From Doris montereyensis (taxonomy: Eukaryota > Mollusca > Gastropoda > Nudibranchia > Dorididae), in NCBI GenBank assembly GCA_037039925.1, contig JAXRKP010000411.1, positions 246,001 to 310,000 on the forward strand: 64,000 nt of DNA, in the 5' to 3' direction. A program made the position numbers and the translations under genes. Shown here piece after piece: positions 1-12,955 of the stretch. How positions within the stretch are numbered: position 1 is the stretch's first letter; every line of letters starts with the position of its first letter. The notes beneath the pieces were generated by a model that did not search any database, was not told the DNA's origin, and saw only the letters and a list, made by a program, of their open reading frames with translations.

Positions 1-1781
1 CCAGCGCCGTCGTGATTACAAGCTCACTCACAATTCACAACACTACGATTTCGCTACAACACCTCTTCCTTTTTATTTTATGATTATATTATTTTATTTT
101 ATGTTGAACAACGCGTGACCTTAAATCACTTCTATAAAGAAAATCGTTTCCTGCACCCTTTACCTTTTTTGTCTTCTCTGTCTTATCGAGATAAATACTT
201 ATATGTGATTATTTTATTGTATAAAAGCTTTGTTTTACATAACAAAAATAAAAATAAAACAATAATAGACAAAAAGTAACGTGAAGATTTTGTTTTGATC
301 GATCTTTTTTCAAAACTATTTTTGTATCGAAGTGCGTGGGCGGCGGCTTGGGGGGTGAGTTATAGCTAAGTTAAAAAGTGCCAATTGACATAGTGGGGGC
401 TCTGAGCTGAAAACAATTCAAAATGGGCGTAAAGGTGCAAAATTTGGCTCACGGGTAGAAATGGCTGAAATTTAAGAGATGTACACATGCTCTACGCACA
501 CTTTATGACGTCAATATGCATAAATTTAAAATGGCGGATCGTAAAAATACCCTGGTCTAGAAAACTAGCGTAATAATGAACTATGGTGGCATTATTTACA
601 TGTAATATATCAAATCATATGTTGAGAAGGATGAAAAAGTCGATTGATAACATTATTTTTCCGCTTATTTTACGAATAATTATTTCATTAAGAGAGACAT
701 TTTGGAGAACAAAAACCCCGTTTTCAGCAGCATCGTGTTCTCATTTATCAAACTTTTAGCGGAAAAGATTTGCGCAGTAATGACAAACATCTTGCCAAAA
801 GGTTATTCAAATATTCCTCCCAGTCTTGACACAATACTCATACAACAACAACAACAACAACAACTGGTTTCTCCTCTTGTGAGAAAAATGAATGTGTAAA
901 CACTCACGCACATTATGTGAAATCTGGAAATGTTCCTTGTTCATGCATGCTCACGAGGCCCGAAACGATGATTATGAAAAATGGCTAAAGACGTCTGAAA
1001 GAAAGCACATATTTAACGACGCAAACGTCCGTGTGACTTAAAGGATGGATGCTCAAGGCTATGACGTCATTATTTTCTAATATAAAATGGCGGTCAATCA
1101 AAGCAGGTACATTTTAAACTACTTGCTAAACACTTAAAATCCATGGAATGTAATATATATGAAACCATATTTTTAAGAGGTTGCTGAAGCAATTTACCAT
1201 ATTTTAATTGATAAACATGATAAAACTTAATTTCAGCTGACAATATCTAAGCAATGACATCCAACTGCCTGATGTCGGCACAATACATTTTGGTGTTATT
1301 GAGGGGGTTGTTATTACAAAACTTTACCCATACCTATAAGATGTTTGCCCTCATAGAAATTAGTGATTCAATTCGAAAAGTATGTGATGATAAGAAAACT
1401 TTAAAATCGAAGGTGGGTATTGCTTTCAAACTTAACTCCTACTACATGTTTTTTGTTATTATATATATACACATCTATACTATAACCAAAAATACATACT
1501 GAAGTCCTAATTGAATTGCATATTATTTTGTTGAAAAACGTATCAACAGAAAGTAAACAGTCTACAAGTAACGGCGTAATCACATTAACGTTATTGAATA
1601 CATTATATTCAATGTATTACATGATACATTACTTGGCATATATGTGATTATAATGTCTGTGCGATAAGTCGCTCAAAACCAATCGATTATTTATCAATCT
1701 ACTCAATCTAACTGACTGAGTTCGAAATGACTCTCTATTAATTCACGTCAGTTCCTCGGACTTCAAAACTTTCAAACAGTA
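1..1781. other. AT-rich intergenic DNA, no gene seen
   Basis: No open frame here resembles a known protein, and the longest ones are short and low in information. A (CAA)n run lies near 844-862. Two diverged copies of a block pairing a TGACGTCA-type palindrome with AAAATGGCGG occur near 506-534 and 1061-1092. I see no splice-site pairs that would define an exon. Confidence 0.6.
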
Positions 1782-1784
1782 TAA

Positions 1785-2983
1785 CTGCTCGTTCAGACCA
1801 AAAAAGAAGGACGCGCGTCCTTCAACGCATCAGAATGTCTACAATCTCTCTTTATCATCGATGTCTGTTCTCGCCGAGTTGCATTTGACGGACTTGCGAT
1901 TTTTACGCGTTCGTCCGTCTTTTCACTTTTACCGCTGCAATAAAATTTTAACGCTATCGTCCGTCGTCAGTGCGACGTGTCATCTCAGGGGCTTCCGTCT
2001 GGATGACTGGACTGGGCAAATCTTTAACTGACCACACTGAAGCAGGGAAGGGTCGTAGCTAAAATCTGATTACATATTTAAAATCAGCAACCAAAAATCA
2101 AGGCGACATGCGAGCAGAATTTGCTTTTTCTCAATAATAAAGAAAATAAATTTTAATTGTATGATAGTTCACTGCGTAGTTAGATTTTCAAATGAGTGTG
2201 CAGTTCTCATTTCAAACAGCTGGAATAGACTTCACATTCGTTAAGGAAGTCACAAACTCTACATCATGGACACTATGGAGTGCGATTTACTCATTAACGT
2301 TGTGTATCAAAGACCTGGACTCTATGACAAGACAAACATATTGTATTCTAGAAGGAAACCAAGCAAGAAATCAATATTGAAGGTGTTATTTTTATTTTAC
2401 ACAAAAAAGATGCTATCTTGAACATAACATGTTTATTATATGTTTTGTAACAACCATAATATATTATTAGTAATTAGTAATTAGTAAGAAATCAGGGGTT
2501 TCGCCTCTTTCATTTGCAGTTTGATCTACGTTATCCTCATTTTCCCCCTCATCCTCCTCCTCCTTTCCCTCCTCCTCTCCCTCCTCATCCTCCTCCTCTT
2601 CATCATCTTGTAATTGGTCTTTTTTTTTTTTTTCAATGGAGGGTTGAAGCAATGTGTTGAAAATATCTGGTCTCATACGAATATATACTACACACATTTT
2701 TCTACGTCTGCAGGTAGCCTACTACTACTTGCGGTAGTAAATGATGATATTCTCCAAACAACAATCGCTGGGAACAAATGGGATGGACCCAAAATCTTCT
2801 TCCTCTTCTTCTTCTCTTTTCATTTCGTCGTTTTAGCCATAACAATACCAGCAACTTTGCTTTGGCATCAGTGTTGATTATTTGACTACACGGACGAGCG
2901 ATTTTTTTCTGTGTGAATGCATTTAGTCGTCCTTCATCGCACGTCCGTCATTGCGCGTCCTTTTTTTTGGTGGGAACGAGCCC
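1785..2983 (-). mobile_element. PIF/Harbinger-like DNA transposon, internally deleted
   Basis: The ends form an imperfect terminal inverted repeat of about 30 bp. The left end reads CTGCTCGTTCAGACC. The reverse complement of the right end reads GGGCTCGTTCCCACC. Both continue into an A-rich stretch and GGACGCGC. The 3-bp direct repeat TAA flanks the element at 1782-1784 and 2984-2986, as expected for PIF/Harbinger elements. The interior (about 2480-2880, minus strand) keeps a remnant of the transposase N-terminus: an Arg-rich run, then RFWVHPI, GEYHHLL, and in another frame RMRPDIFNTLL followed by an acidic low-complexity tail. No DDE catalytic core remains, so this is a non-autonomous derivative. 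The repeat and duplication are seen directly; the superfamily assignment is from motif recall. Confidence 0.8.
2467..2880 (-). pseudogene. Harbinger transposase N-terminal remnant
   Basis: Read from about 2880 down to 2467, this segment carries the order typical of PIF/Harbinger nucleases: a basic run (KRRNEKRRRRGRR), WVHPI, GEYHHLLPQ, then after a stop and frame change YIRMRPDIFNTLLQ. It then runs into a Lys/Glu/Asp-rich tail encoded by a purine tract. At least one frameshift separates the first and second motifs, and the catalytic domain is missing. It lies inside the TAA-flanked inverted-repeat element and is not an independent gene. An acidic-tailed host ORF is possible but much less likely given this position. 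Confidence 0.55.
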
Positions 2984-2986
2984 TAA

Positions 2987-3575
2987 GTCGTACCAGAAAA
3001 GTTTAGTAGCTGTCACTGCGCCCCACAGTAAGTTTGAACACAAACCCAAGCGAGCACCTGCTTCGACTTTGAGCAATGTGAATAATTTTAGAATGGTTCC
3101 TTTACAAGTAGTCAGGATATCTCCAACTTCACTGACCTTCTTTTATTATACTTATAGCGTTGACTCTTCAGCTTTAGAACAATCTATGTTGTAAGTTTGT
3201 TTTGAATCACTGTAAGTTAGTGTAATGTCCTTGTGACAAAATTGCGTGACTAAGCCATGATAGGCAGCGCTGCTTCATTCCCCTTGCCTGGCCAAGCACA
3301 CTCGGCCATGCATAGGAGACCCGCTGATTTACATTTACACCTACTAATTGATGTTATGTGTTCAGCGCCTACAGGCTGCAGTCACTCCGGCTCCTGATTT
3401 ATTTAACATTTTCAGTATCTAATCTTCTTGGATTCTTAATTTTTGGATACAGATGTTTCTTAAAGTTCAGTGTTCCCGAGGATATAATTTTTGTCATCAT
3501 GGTTGAAAGTGAAATGAATCTATCATCAAAAGAGTCTGTCTACATGACATTTTATTTAGTGGCCATTTTTGCCTT
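2987..3575. other. Spacer before the LINE, no gene seen
   Basis: Short open frames only, with no recognised motif. The stretch from about 3360 may be the truncated 5' part of the adjacent LINE, but I cannot fix the boundary. Confidence 0.4.
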
Positions 3576-4131
3576 CCATTGTTATTATGTTATGCTGTGA
3601 TTAACAACTCACTGTTAAGATCTAGCCAAGCCAGTTTGCAGCCAGACCTATATGCTCAGAGTATCTGTGACCTAGATTTATCTGTGACTTCTCATGAGTT
3701 CAGTCAGTATGTAAACATCAACACCTTTGTTTACACAAGAGAACAGGAACAGTCTAATCAACACACACGGACTGTTTTCTCGAGAGAACACCTGATCAGT
3801 TTAAACAAGAAAAGACAAGGTACTGTGTCAGATGTTATTAAATCCAAACTACTAGCATATAATGTACTCAAGCACAGGAAGAAAAAGAGAGGTTGTAGAG
3901 GAGGTGCAAGTGCAAGGAGAATAAGAACTGCCATTAATGTGTTTACAAATGAATGTTTATCCCAAACAACCAACAAAGGGATTAATAAATCAAACCTGAT
4001 TAAAATAAATACATCTCAAGTCATGAAAGAGTGTTCCAAGAACTTTAAAGTTATGTATTTTAATTCTCAATCTGTCTGCAACAAAAGTATCATAATTAAC
4101 GATTTGATTTCACGAGTCCAACTCGGATCTG

Positions 4132-6015
4132 GTGTTTATCACTGAGACATGGCTCCCTGACACAGGGAATGAAATGACGATAAGTGAAATAAAACCACCT
4201 GGGTACAAATTACACTCTAACTCTAACCCCAGGAAAGGCAGAGTAGGGGGAGGAATTTGGGTCGTTTATAGAGACTTTTTGCATATCAAATTTGAAAACA
4301 TTGAAGAATTCTTGTCTTTTCAATGCACGAAAATGTCAGCTGCAAACACAACATTATTGTGCATTTACCACCCTCTTCCTTCAAAGAAAAACAAGAGCAG
4401 CAATAAATTATTTGTTGATGAAATGACAGATCTGCTAAACATGACTACCAACTCCTGTAAACAGCTTATTGTGCTGGGTGATTTCAACCTGCACTTCGAT
4501 TCACCAAAGGAAACATATACAAAAGCAATGCGATCGGCACTCAGTGATTACCATCTACATCAAATTATCGACACACCAACACACAAGAAGGGTCACATAA
4601 TTGACTGGCTGATAACATCTGAGGACAGCTCATTTATAAAAGACCTTCAAGTAGCTGACAAAGCTTTGTCTGATCATTTCTTTGTGACTTTTTCATTAAA
4701 TACTTCAAAGCCGACTCCAAAGAAACAAAGTGTGACATCCAGAAACATCAAAGCCATTGACTCAAATGCCTTTAAAGCAAGTCTGTGTTCCGTCTTATCT
4801 CACCATTCAAAAGACCAAAACATGGCAGAAATTTACAATCAACATCTTACTGAAGCGCTTGACCAACATGCGCCATTAAAAGCTCGAACTGTTACATGTC
4901 GATCATCATCTCCATGGTACACACTGGACATCAAACAAGCCAAACAACAGAAACGAGCAGCAGAGAGAAGATGGAGAAAATCCAACCTGAACATCCACAA
5001 ACAACTCTACCAAGAACAAGTTCAACACGTCAAACAACTCATCATGGACGAAAAAAAGAAATATTTCAATGACAAAATTTCTAACTGTAAGAACTCCAAG
5101 ACACTTTTTGCTGTTGCAAATGAAATGAAGGGAAACATCAACAAAACCCCCTTGCCCACCAACATTCCAACAAAAGACCTGCCGGATGTTTTTGGAGAAT
5201 TTTTCTGTACCAAAGTGTCTAAAATTAGAGCATCCTTTGACAATGACAAAGACAATGAGTCATGCATTTTAAATGAAATTTGTATGAATAATCATGAAAT
5301 GTCAGTTTTTAGTGATTTTAGAGATGTGTCATCTGATGAAATTAAAAAAATTATTCTTTCCTCCCCTTCTAAAACTTGTCCTCTAGATCCCATCCCCACC
5401 ACTCTTCTAGTCCAGTGTCTTGATTCTCTGATTGACATTATAACATCTATTGTCAACCAGTCCCTTAAGACAGGAAAAGTCCCACTATGTTTTAAGAAAG
5501 CAATTGTCAGCCCGCTTTTAAAAAAGCATAATTTGAATCCTGATGATTTAAAACATTATCGGCCTGTTTCTAATCTTTCATTTATTTCGAAAATCTTGGA
5601 AAAGGTTGTTTTGATTCAACTGAAAGAACATCTTCAGTCTAACAGTCTTATTGATCCTTTTCAATCAGCTTACAGAGAAAAGCATAGCACTGAAAGTGCT
5701 CTTCTACGAATAATGAATGACATACTTAGATCAATTGACAGTGGCAGTGTTACCATCCTAACTATGCTAGACTTATCTGCTGCTTTTGACACCATCGATC
5801 ATTCGATACTCCTGAATAGGCTGTCTGCAAATTTTGGTATCTCTGGAATGGCTCTAACATGGTTTACATCCTATCTGACAGAGAGATCTCAGTCGGTATG
5901 TGTTGAAGGAAATTACTCATCAGATTTTAAACTCATGTATGGTGTACCACAAGGCTCAGTCCTTGGTCCTGTATTATTCACAATGTATATATGTTACCTT
6001 TGGGAAACATTTTAA
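4132..6015 (+). CDS. LINE endonuclease/reverse transcriptase ORF
   Basis: The 627-codon frame starts just after a frameshift inside the endonuclease motif: the upstream frame reads MYFNSQSVCNKS and this one resumes with FITETWLPD. Endonuclease residues include ITETW near codon 3, LGDFNLHFD near codon 117 and SDHFFVTF near codon 180. Reverse transcriptase motifs follow: CPLDPIPTTLL, HYRPVSNLSFISKILEK, FQSAYREKHST, LDLSAAFDTIDH and YGVPQGSVLGP. The catalytic MYADDTQLY comes just downstream at about 6040-6065 in another frame, so the open frame ends before the active-site Asp pair. It would act in target-primed reverse transcription. There is no true start codon for this fragment; it is the middle of a longer ORF2. 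Confidence 0.85.
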   Translation: MFITETWLPDTGNEMTISEIKPPGYKLHSNSNPRKGRVGGGIWVVYRDFLHIKFENIEEFLSFQCTKMSAANTTLLCIYHPLPSKKNKSSNKLFVDEMTDLLNMTTNSCKQLIVLGDFNLHFDSPKETYTKAMRSALSDYHLHQIIDTPTHKKGHIIDWLITSEDSSFIKDLQVADKALSDHFFVTFSLNTSKPTPKKQSVTSRNIKAIDSNAFKASLCSVLSHHSKDQNMAEIYNQHLTEALDQHAPLKARTVTCRSSSPWYTLDIKQAKQQKRAAERRWRKSNLNIHKQLYQEQVQHVKQLIMDEKKKYFNDKISNCKNSKTLFAVANEMKGNINKTPLPTNIPTKDLPDVFGEFFCTKVSKIRASFDNDKDNESCILNEICMNNHEMSVFSDFRDVSSDEIKKIILSSPSKTCPLDPIPTTLLVQCLDSLIDIITSIVNQSLKTGKVPLCFKKAIVSPLLKKHNLNPDDLKHYRPVSNLSFISKILEKVVLIQLKEHLQSNSLIDPFQSAYREKHSTESALLRIMNDILRSIDSGSVTILTMLDLSAAFDTIDHSILLNRLSANFGISGMALTWFTSYLTERSQSVCVEGNYSSDFKLMYGVPQGSVLGPVLFTMYICYLWETF

Positions 6016-6242
6016 AATCACACAATGTTGACTATCACATGTATGCTGATGATACGCAGCTTTACACCTCTGCACACCCAGAAAAAAACTTTCTTCTTTG
6101 ATATTGAAAATTCAAAATTGTTGTCATGATGTTCAAGTCTGGATGTACGAGAACAAACTAAAATTGAATAATGACAAAACGGAGGTACTACTGTGCTCCA
6201 CAGAGACAAAATAAAATAAAATAGATATTTGTAATATTACAC

Positions 6243-6896
6243 TTGCGGGGACAGAGGTTGCTATTTCTGAAAAGGCAAAGAACTTGGGGTTATTCTGGAC
6301 AACACTTTTCTATGGAACACCAAATTAATGCTGTTGTAAAAGCAATATATTTTGAAATCAGAAATATTTCACGCATGAAATCCATACTATTACTATCTTG
6401 TAACTCTGTGAAGGCATTGGTAGTCTCGTCAGTTCTGTCTCGTTTAGACTATTGCAACTCGCTCCTGGCTGGAATCACAGAAGAGAAAATTTTAAAACTA
6501 CAAAGAGCACAAAATTGTGCAGCAAGATTGGTTCTGAGTAAACCCAGATCAGAAAGCTCAACATCAATGTTAAGAACTCTTCATTGGTTGCCAGTCAGGG
6601 CGAGGATTGAATACAAAATTGCTGTTCTATGTTACAACACACTTCAGTCATCTATACCATCATATCTAAAAGATCTTCTAATTTCATATGTTCCACAAAG
6701 AGTTCTTAGATCCCAAGATTCAAAATTATTGATTGTGCCCAAATCTAATTTAAAAACTTTTGGTAATAGGGCTTTTTGTTGTTTCTGGTCCTCTTATTTG
6801 GAATTCCCTTCCCCTTTCCTTGACTTGAAGACTGCTGGTAGCATTGCGATATTTAAGAGACATCTGAAGACACATATTTTCAACAAATACTTCTAA
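6243..6896 (+). pseudogene. LINE ORF2 C-terminal region
   Basis: This continues the polyprotein of the preceding frame after two shifts. Visible landmarks are SVLSRLDYCNSLL, LQRAQNCAARLV, LHWLPVRARIEYKI and the end block FKRHLKTHIFNKYF, typical of the region after the polymerase in CR1/L2-like LINEs. The frame has no start of its own. The usual downstream 3' end with the (ATT)n tail follows within 160 bp. It is part of the element, not a separate gene. Confidence 0.8.
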
Positions 6897-7050
6897 TACA
6901 TTGTATTTTACTTATTTCAATTCAGCTGCTACAGTGTGTGTTTGGGTGCGTGTGTGCGCGTGTGTGTTGTGTCTGTCTGCGATGTGGTTGTGCAAATGTC
7001 TTTTTGTGAAGCGCCTCGAGGTCTAGGCAGAAAGCGCTATATAAATGATC

Positions 7051-7082
<32 letters not shown>

Positions 7083-7084
<2 letters not shown>

Positions 7085-8045
7085 TCTTAACTTTGCATTT
7101 CTTTTTATATCTACATGATGTAAATACGGGCGTTTCCTTTGACAAAAAGGCTTTTGAAACCACAGCGGCCTCCACTTATGGCCGTCTTTCTGGTGTCTGC
7201 ATCGATCTCTGAAACTGCAGAAGATAGAATACAAATGATGATATCTCTCCTGGTTTTTGCTCCCCACCTTTCATGCTGACTTCATCCTTTTTCTGCAAAA
7301 GGCATAAATGACATTGCATCCTGTGAACGCGTGGAATCCTCGTCAAGTTGTGCAATCTTATGGACAGGTGTGTGCTTTCCTTTATACTTTATATTATATT
7401 CACAGCTCTTGACTTCCATTTGGCATGCGAGGACTACAACATCGCTATCACTGGCTATGATCTATATTTGACTCATATCACGGGATGCGGCATGATGAAC
7501 ATGCAAAATAATCCATGTATCGGCTTCTTCATGAATACAACGGGAAATTAATGAGGTATCTACAGACGGAAAGTCAAGGACTTCTGTGCCAAAGGTAGTG
7601 ACGATCATATTATACAATAATTTTGTATATTTTTGATTGTTCTCATATATGCTATTTTAAAAAATTCATAAAAACAAAACTCACTAATTATACAAAAATC
7701 TGATCTGATTAAATTTAGATATTGTATCAAATAAGATGTGTGCCAAGTTTCAGAGAAATTTGTTAAAAAATGAAGTTGTATCAAATTCTTATCCTCTTAT
7801 TTCATTTTTGTGACTTGGACGCCCTCTTTTCTTGGCTGGAAAAAAGGCTCCAGTTTGCTAAATTTGACTGCAGCTGTTTAGCAAACATTTTCTTCTTCTT
7901 CTTCATAATAACTGACTAACTCAATTTTTTAGTATTACTGTCAGCGCACATATCTTTAATTCAACGCAAAAATATGAATCCAATTTTGACTTTAAAGTGA
8001 TGTATTTAATTATGTGTTTAAAATCTCCAGTTCTCTATTGCTGAG
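7083..8045. other. Non-coding stretch with one small secreted-like ORF
   Basis: Mostly AT-rich. An ATG at 7360 opens 63 codons with a hydrophobic N-terminus (CVLSFILYIIFTAL) and three Cys downstream, ending at 7551. A splice-acceptor-like TATATTCACAG also falls inside it at 7392-7402. I do not recognise the peptide and rate it low. About 7590-7840 resembles the AT-rich repeat at 11.7-12.0 kb. Confidence 0.3.
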
Positions 8046-8723
8046 TTTTATTTCTGCTGGCATTCCATTTCACGGCCTTACTCTACTAGGGTCAAATGAG
8101 TGCAGGTGTCAATCAATATTTGATGATGGAACCATGCATGTTTGACAGCCTGACCTGGTCGTTCTTGTATTAAGTTTAAGCTGATCTAATGGAATAAACA
8201 GTTGGTCATTTATAGTCTTAAAGATTTTTTCTTCTGGCTCTATGTTCTTCTGAAGATATCCATTGCAATTGGTTCGAGTTGGTTTTGGTATTTCTGTTAG
8301 TGTATGTATGATTATTAGTTACAAATCGGGTTGCATTCTTTCGTGTATGTAGGTCTGTCGCTGTGGGTCCTAGACACAGTTACCATAATCTAAGGCCTTG
8401 TATCATTTCTCTTTAACATGTTGAGAACAGTTGTAAAGGTTTCTTCTAAGGAAGGCCAGAAGGCCATATTTTGCTTTTCTGCATATTGCTTTATGTTGTT
8501 CTTTCCATTGCAATTTAGTGTCTCTTGTAACTCCCAAGTATTTTGCACTGTTGGGTATTTTTAGTTTGTCGTTATGTATGTAATAGTAACCATTTGACAA
8601 GATTCGATCCTTGATAAATCGTATAATATTTACTCCTGAAGATATGTCCCACGGCGTTGCATTACGTTCCGTGCTGACATAACTGTACCCTGATATGTTC
8701 AGCAATTGATTAGTGTTCGCCAT
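8045..8723 (-). mobile_element. Jockey/I-like LINE 3' fragment
   Basis: On the minus strand, 8723 to 8403 encodes the thumb and connection region of a non-LTR reverse transcriptase: YYIHNDKLKIPNSAKYLGV, then QWKEQHKAICRKAKYG and LLAFLRRNL. The remnant continues with frameshifts to about 8045, where a PWNGMPAEI motif resembles the DWNxLP element near the C-terminus of this group. The catalytic core is absent, so this is a 5'-truncated dead copy. The clade is uncertain between jockey-like and I/Nimb-like. Confidence 0.7.
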
Positions 8724-8747
8724 GAAAGGACTTCCGAATTCAACAAA

Positions 8748-8773
8748 GGATGTTAACAGTTAAGTTAACATCC
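8748..8773. repeat. Perfect 10-bp inverted repeat
   Basis: GGATGTTAAC and its exact reverse complement GTTAACATCC are separated by six bases (AGTTAA). The structure would form a hairpin. It sits between the LINE fragment and the transposase remnant and could be a relic terminus of one of them. Confidence 0.8.
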
Positions 8774-9247
8774 TCTGAAAGTGTGTTTGAAAGCCAGAGG
8801 ACATTTCATGGTGATCCTATCTCTTCAAATGCAGAATTAATTATTGCAACACGTGACGTCGATACTAGATATTGTGTAACCATAATCTGGTTCATTGAAA
8901 ACTCTCTTAACAGCGGGAGTATCATGGAAGGCATTGATGGGTTAGAATATAATCTTTCATTGATGACCAAGACGTCAAACTGTCATCGTTCTGATAACCA
9001 GAAACTAACTTTGATTCAGAATATTCCAACGACAAATATTCTTCTTCAACGATATCGTGTGTCCTTTTGGGGGTCTCAGTTTCAAAACGTTACGTTTTTG
9101 AGATGTAAAGTTTCCTTTCAGAGAGGATATATACATGGAAGTATAACGCATGTAATTAGTAATTTAGACACACTCCATTTACTTGTCGGAATGTACCTCT
9201 TTTGTATTTCGCCAATAGACTGCCACTCCTTTCTGTGTGTGCGGTGA
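8750..9247 (+). CDS. Unrecognised ORF, possible ectodomain-like exon
   Basis: A 165-codon open frame starts at an ATG inside a perfect 10-bp inverted repeat (8748-8773). Its middle part looks more protein-like than the AT-rich surroundings, with scattered Cys (RYCVTIIWF, SNCHRSDN, FLRCKVSF) and alternating hydrophobic stretches that could be beta strands of an extracellular fold. From about 9118 onward it overlaps the minus-strand transposase remnant, so its 3' third is probably not coding. No signal peptide is visible. I do not recognise the family. It could be a lone exon, a domesticated fragment or a chance ORF. Confidence 0.25.
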   Translation: MLTVKLTSSESVFESQRTFHGDPISSNAELIIATRDVDTRYCVTIIWFIENSLNSGSIMEGIDGLEYNLSLMTKTSNCHRSDNQKLTLIQNIPTTNILLQRYRVSFWGSQFQNVTFLRCKVSFQRGYIHGSITHVISNLDTLHLLVGMYLFCISPIDCHSFLCVR

Positions 9248-9834
9248 ACATTTACCCATGAATCCTCCAGGTAGTCGATGTCATTGCCTTCGTCCCTCTT
9301 GTGTTTCACTTGTTTAAGATACCTACTCTTTGCTGCCACCAATTGAGGTCTTTCACAAAAAAGATTTCTTACAGACGTTGATTTCCTGAAAGCAAACACA
9401 GCACCTCTAACAGTCCTCCATAAAGCAGATTTAGACACAGAAATCTATTTTTTCTCCTGAAGTCTCAATCTAAGTTTCCGTAGAGTAACCAAATTTTGCT
9501 CTTGAAACATCTTCCTTATTTCTCCGTGTGTAAAATATGTATAAAATCGTCTACCTTCTCATTTCTTCTGCCATCCTTGCATAGTTTTGCCGTAACACTT
9601 TGGATATTCGAATCTTTCAGCTATTACTCCTAAAATTCTTCTGTCTATTCCTATTGCGTGCCTCGTTCTTCTCGTGGGGTCTTGAATGTTATGAAATAGT
9701 CTTCCCCGTTTGGCTTCCTTGTCACAATATTTGTACACTTTTAACGCAATATTCTGAACGGTTGTAATTCTACATTTTAAATCCATTATTTCTGTTGATT
9801 GCAATCTTGCAATCACAAACTGAGGCAACACCAC
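9118..9834 (-). pseudogene. Tc1/mariner-type transposase remnant
   Basis: Two minus-strand frames read in order. 9834 to 9559 carries QDPTRRTRHAIGIDRRILG and looks like the N-terminal helix-turn-helix region. 9438 to 9118 carries CERPQLVAAKSRYLKQVK, KRDEGNDIDYLEDSWVNVH and HRKEWQS. The second part resembles the first catalytic-Asp neighbourhood (YLDExWV-like) of a DDE transposase seen in many invertebrate Tc1/mariner relatives. Here YLEDSWV has Glu-Asp reversed relative to what I would expect. The frames are separated by a shift and stops, and the rest of the DDE domain is not visible toward 8800. It would have bound terminal repeats and cut DNA. Now inactive. No terminal repeats were found. 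Confidence 0.6.
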
Positions 9835-12208
<2,374 letters not shown>

Positions 12209-12427
12209 CCCTCCCAACACGTTATTCTGAGAACTACAACACACGTCCGTCTATTACTACTAGATATACATGAAAGATATAATATTTAATAATATCGATT
12301 GTTTTCAAGGTCGTGTATCAAGTATCACTATTACTATTAGGTCTACTTAAACTTATCACATTTTGGGCCTGAACTAAGAAAATAAGCTTCTTTGAATTGA
12401 GCATCAACTAATATTAATAACATCTGT

Positions 12428-12500
12428 GACGTCGGTGGCCCAGTGATTAAGCTGCGTGACTTGGGGTCATGAGATCCCAGGTTCAAATCCAGGCAAAGCT

Positions 12501-12502
<2 letters not shown>
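12428..12502 (+). mobile_element. tRNA-derived SINE head with (CT)n tail
   Basis: An A-box-like TGGCCCAGTGATTAAG is followed at suitable spacing by the B-box-like GGTTCAAATCC, the split RNA polymerase III promoter of tRNA genes. The sequence runs into a CT microsatellite with no 3' acceptor-stem match, so a SINE head is more likely than a working tRNA gene. Confidence 0.55.
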
Positions 12503-12576
<74 letters not shown>

Positions 12577-12602
12577 CTCCCCTCCCCCTCTCTCTCTCTC
12601 CC
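12502..12602. repeat. (CT)n microsatellite
   Basis: About 68 bp of pure CT followed by interrupted CT/C runs, directly abutting the tRNA-like head. Confidence 0.95.
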
Positions 12603-12696
12603 TTTATGACTGGTGCCTCAGGTTTCTTGCTTATTCACAATTTACACCACGCCCGAAGAGAAGAACAAATAGAAGAGGCAGAAGGAGGAGGAGGAG

Positions 12697-12733
12697 GAAG
12701 AAGAAGAAAGAAGAAGAAAGAAGAAGAAAAGAA

Positions 12734-12764
<31 letters not shown>

Positions 12765-12954
12765 AAGAAGAAGAAGAAGAAGAAGAAGAAGAAGAAGAAG
12801 AAGAAGAAGAAGAAGAAGAAGAAGAAGAAGAAGAAGAAGAAGAAGAAGAAGAAGAAGAAGAAGAAGAAGAAGAAGAAGAAGAAGAAGAAGAAGAAGAAGA
12901 AGAAGAAGAAGAAGAAGAAGAAGAAGAAGAAGAAGAAGAAGAAGAAGAAGAAGA
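12697..12954. repeat. (AAG)n microsatellite
   Basis: About 250 bp of nearly pure AAG triplets, preceded by GGA/AAG mixed purine sequence. The poly-Lys and poly-Leu frames across it are not genes. The long purine/pyrimidine strand asymmetry could form triplex DNA. Confidence 0.97.
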
Positions 12955-12955
12955 A

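Larger units (their letters stand above)
3579..7082 (+). mobile_element. CR1/L2-type LINE with (ATT)n tail
   Basis: A non-LTR retrotransposon carrying, in order, a basic linker (KHRKKKRGCRGG near 3875-3910), an exonuclease-endonuclease-phosphatase domain, a reverse transcriptase and a CR1/L2-like C-terminal region. The 3' end has a short GCGCTATATAAATGA segment followed by about eleven ATT units (7050-7082), a tail type common in invertebrate CR1/L2-like elements. Frame changes near 4125, 6003 and 6285 break the single long reading frame, so the copy is inactive as assembled. No target-site duplication is obvious and the 5' edge is uncertain. Family placement is inferred from motifs, not from a tree. 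Confidence 0.85.

Noticed and set aside
12428..12502. Possible functional tRNA gene
   Set aside because: No closing acceptor stem; the sequence passes directly into a CT microsatellite.
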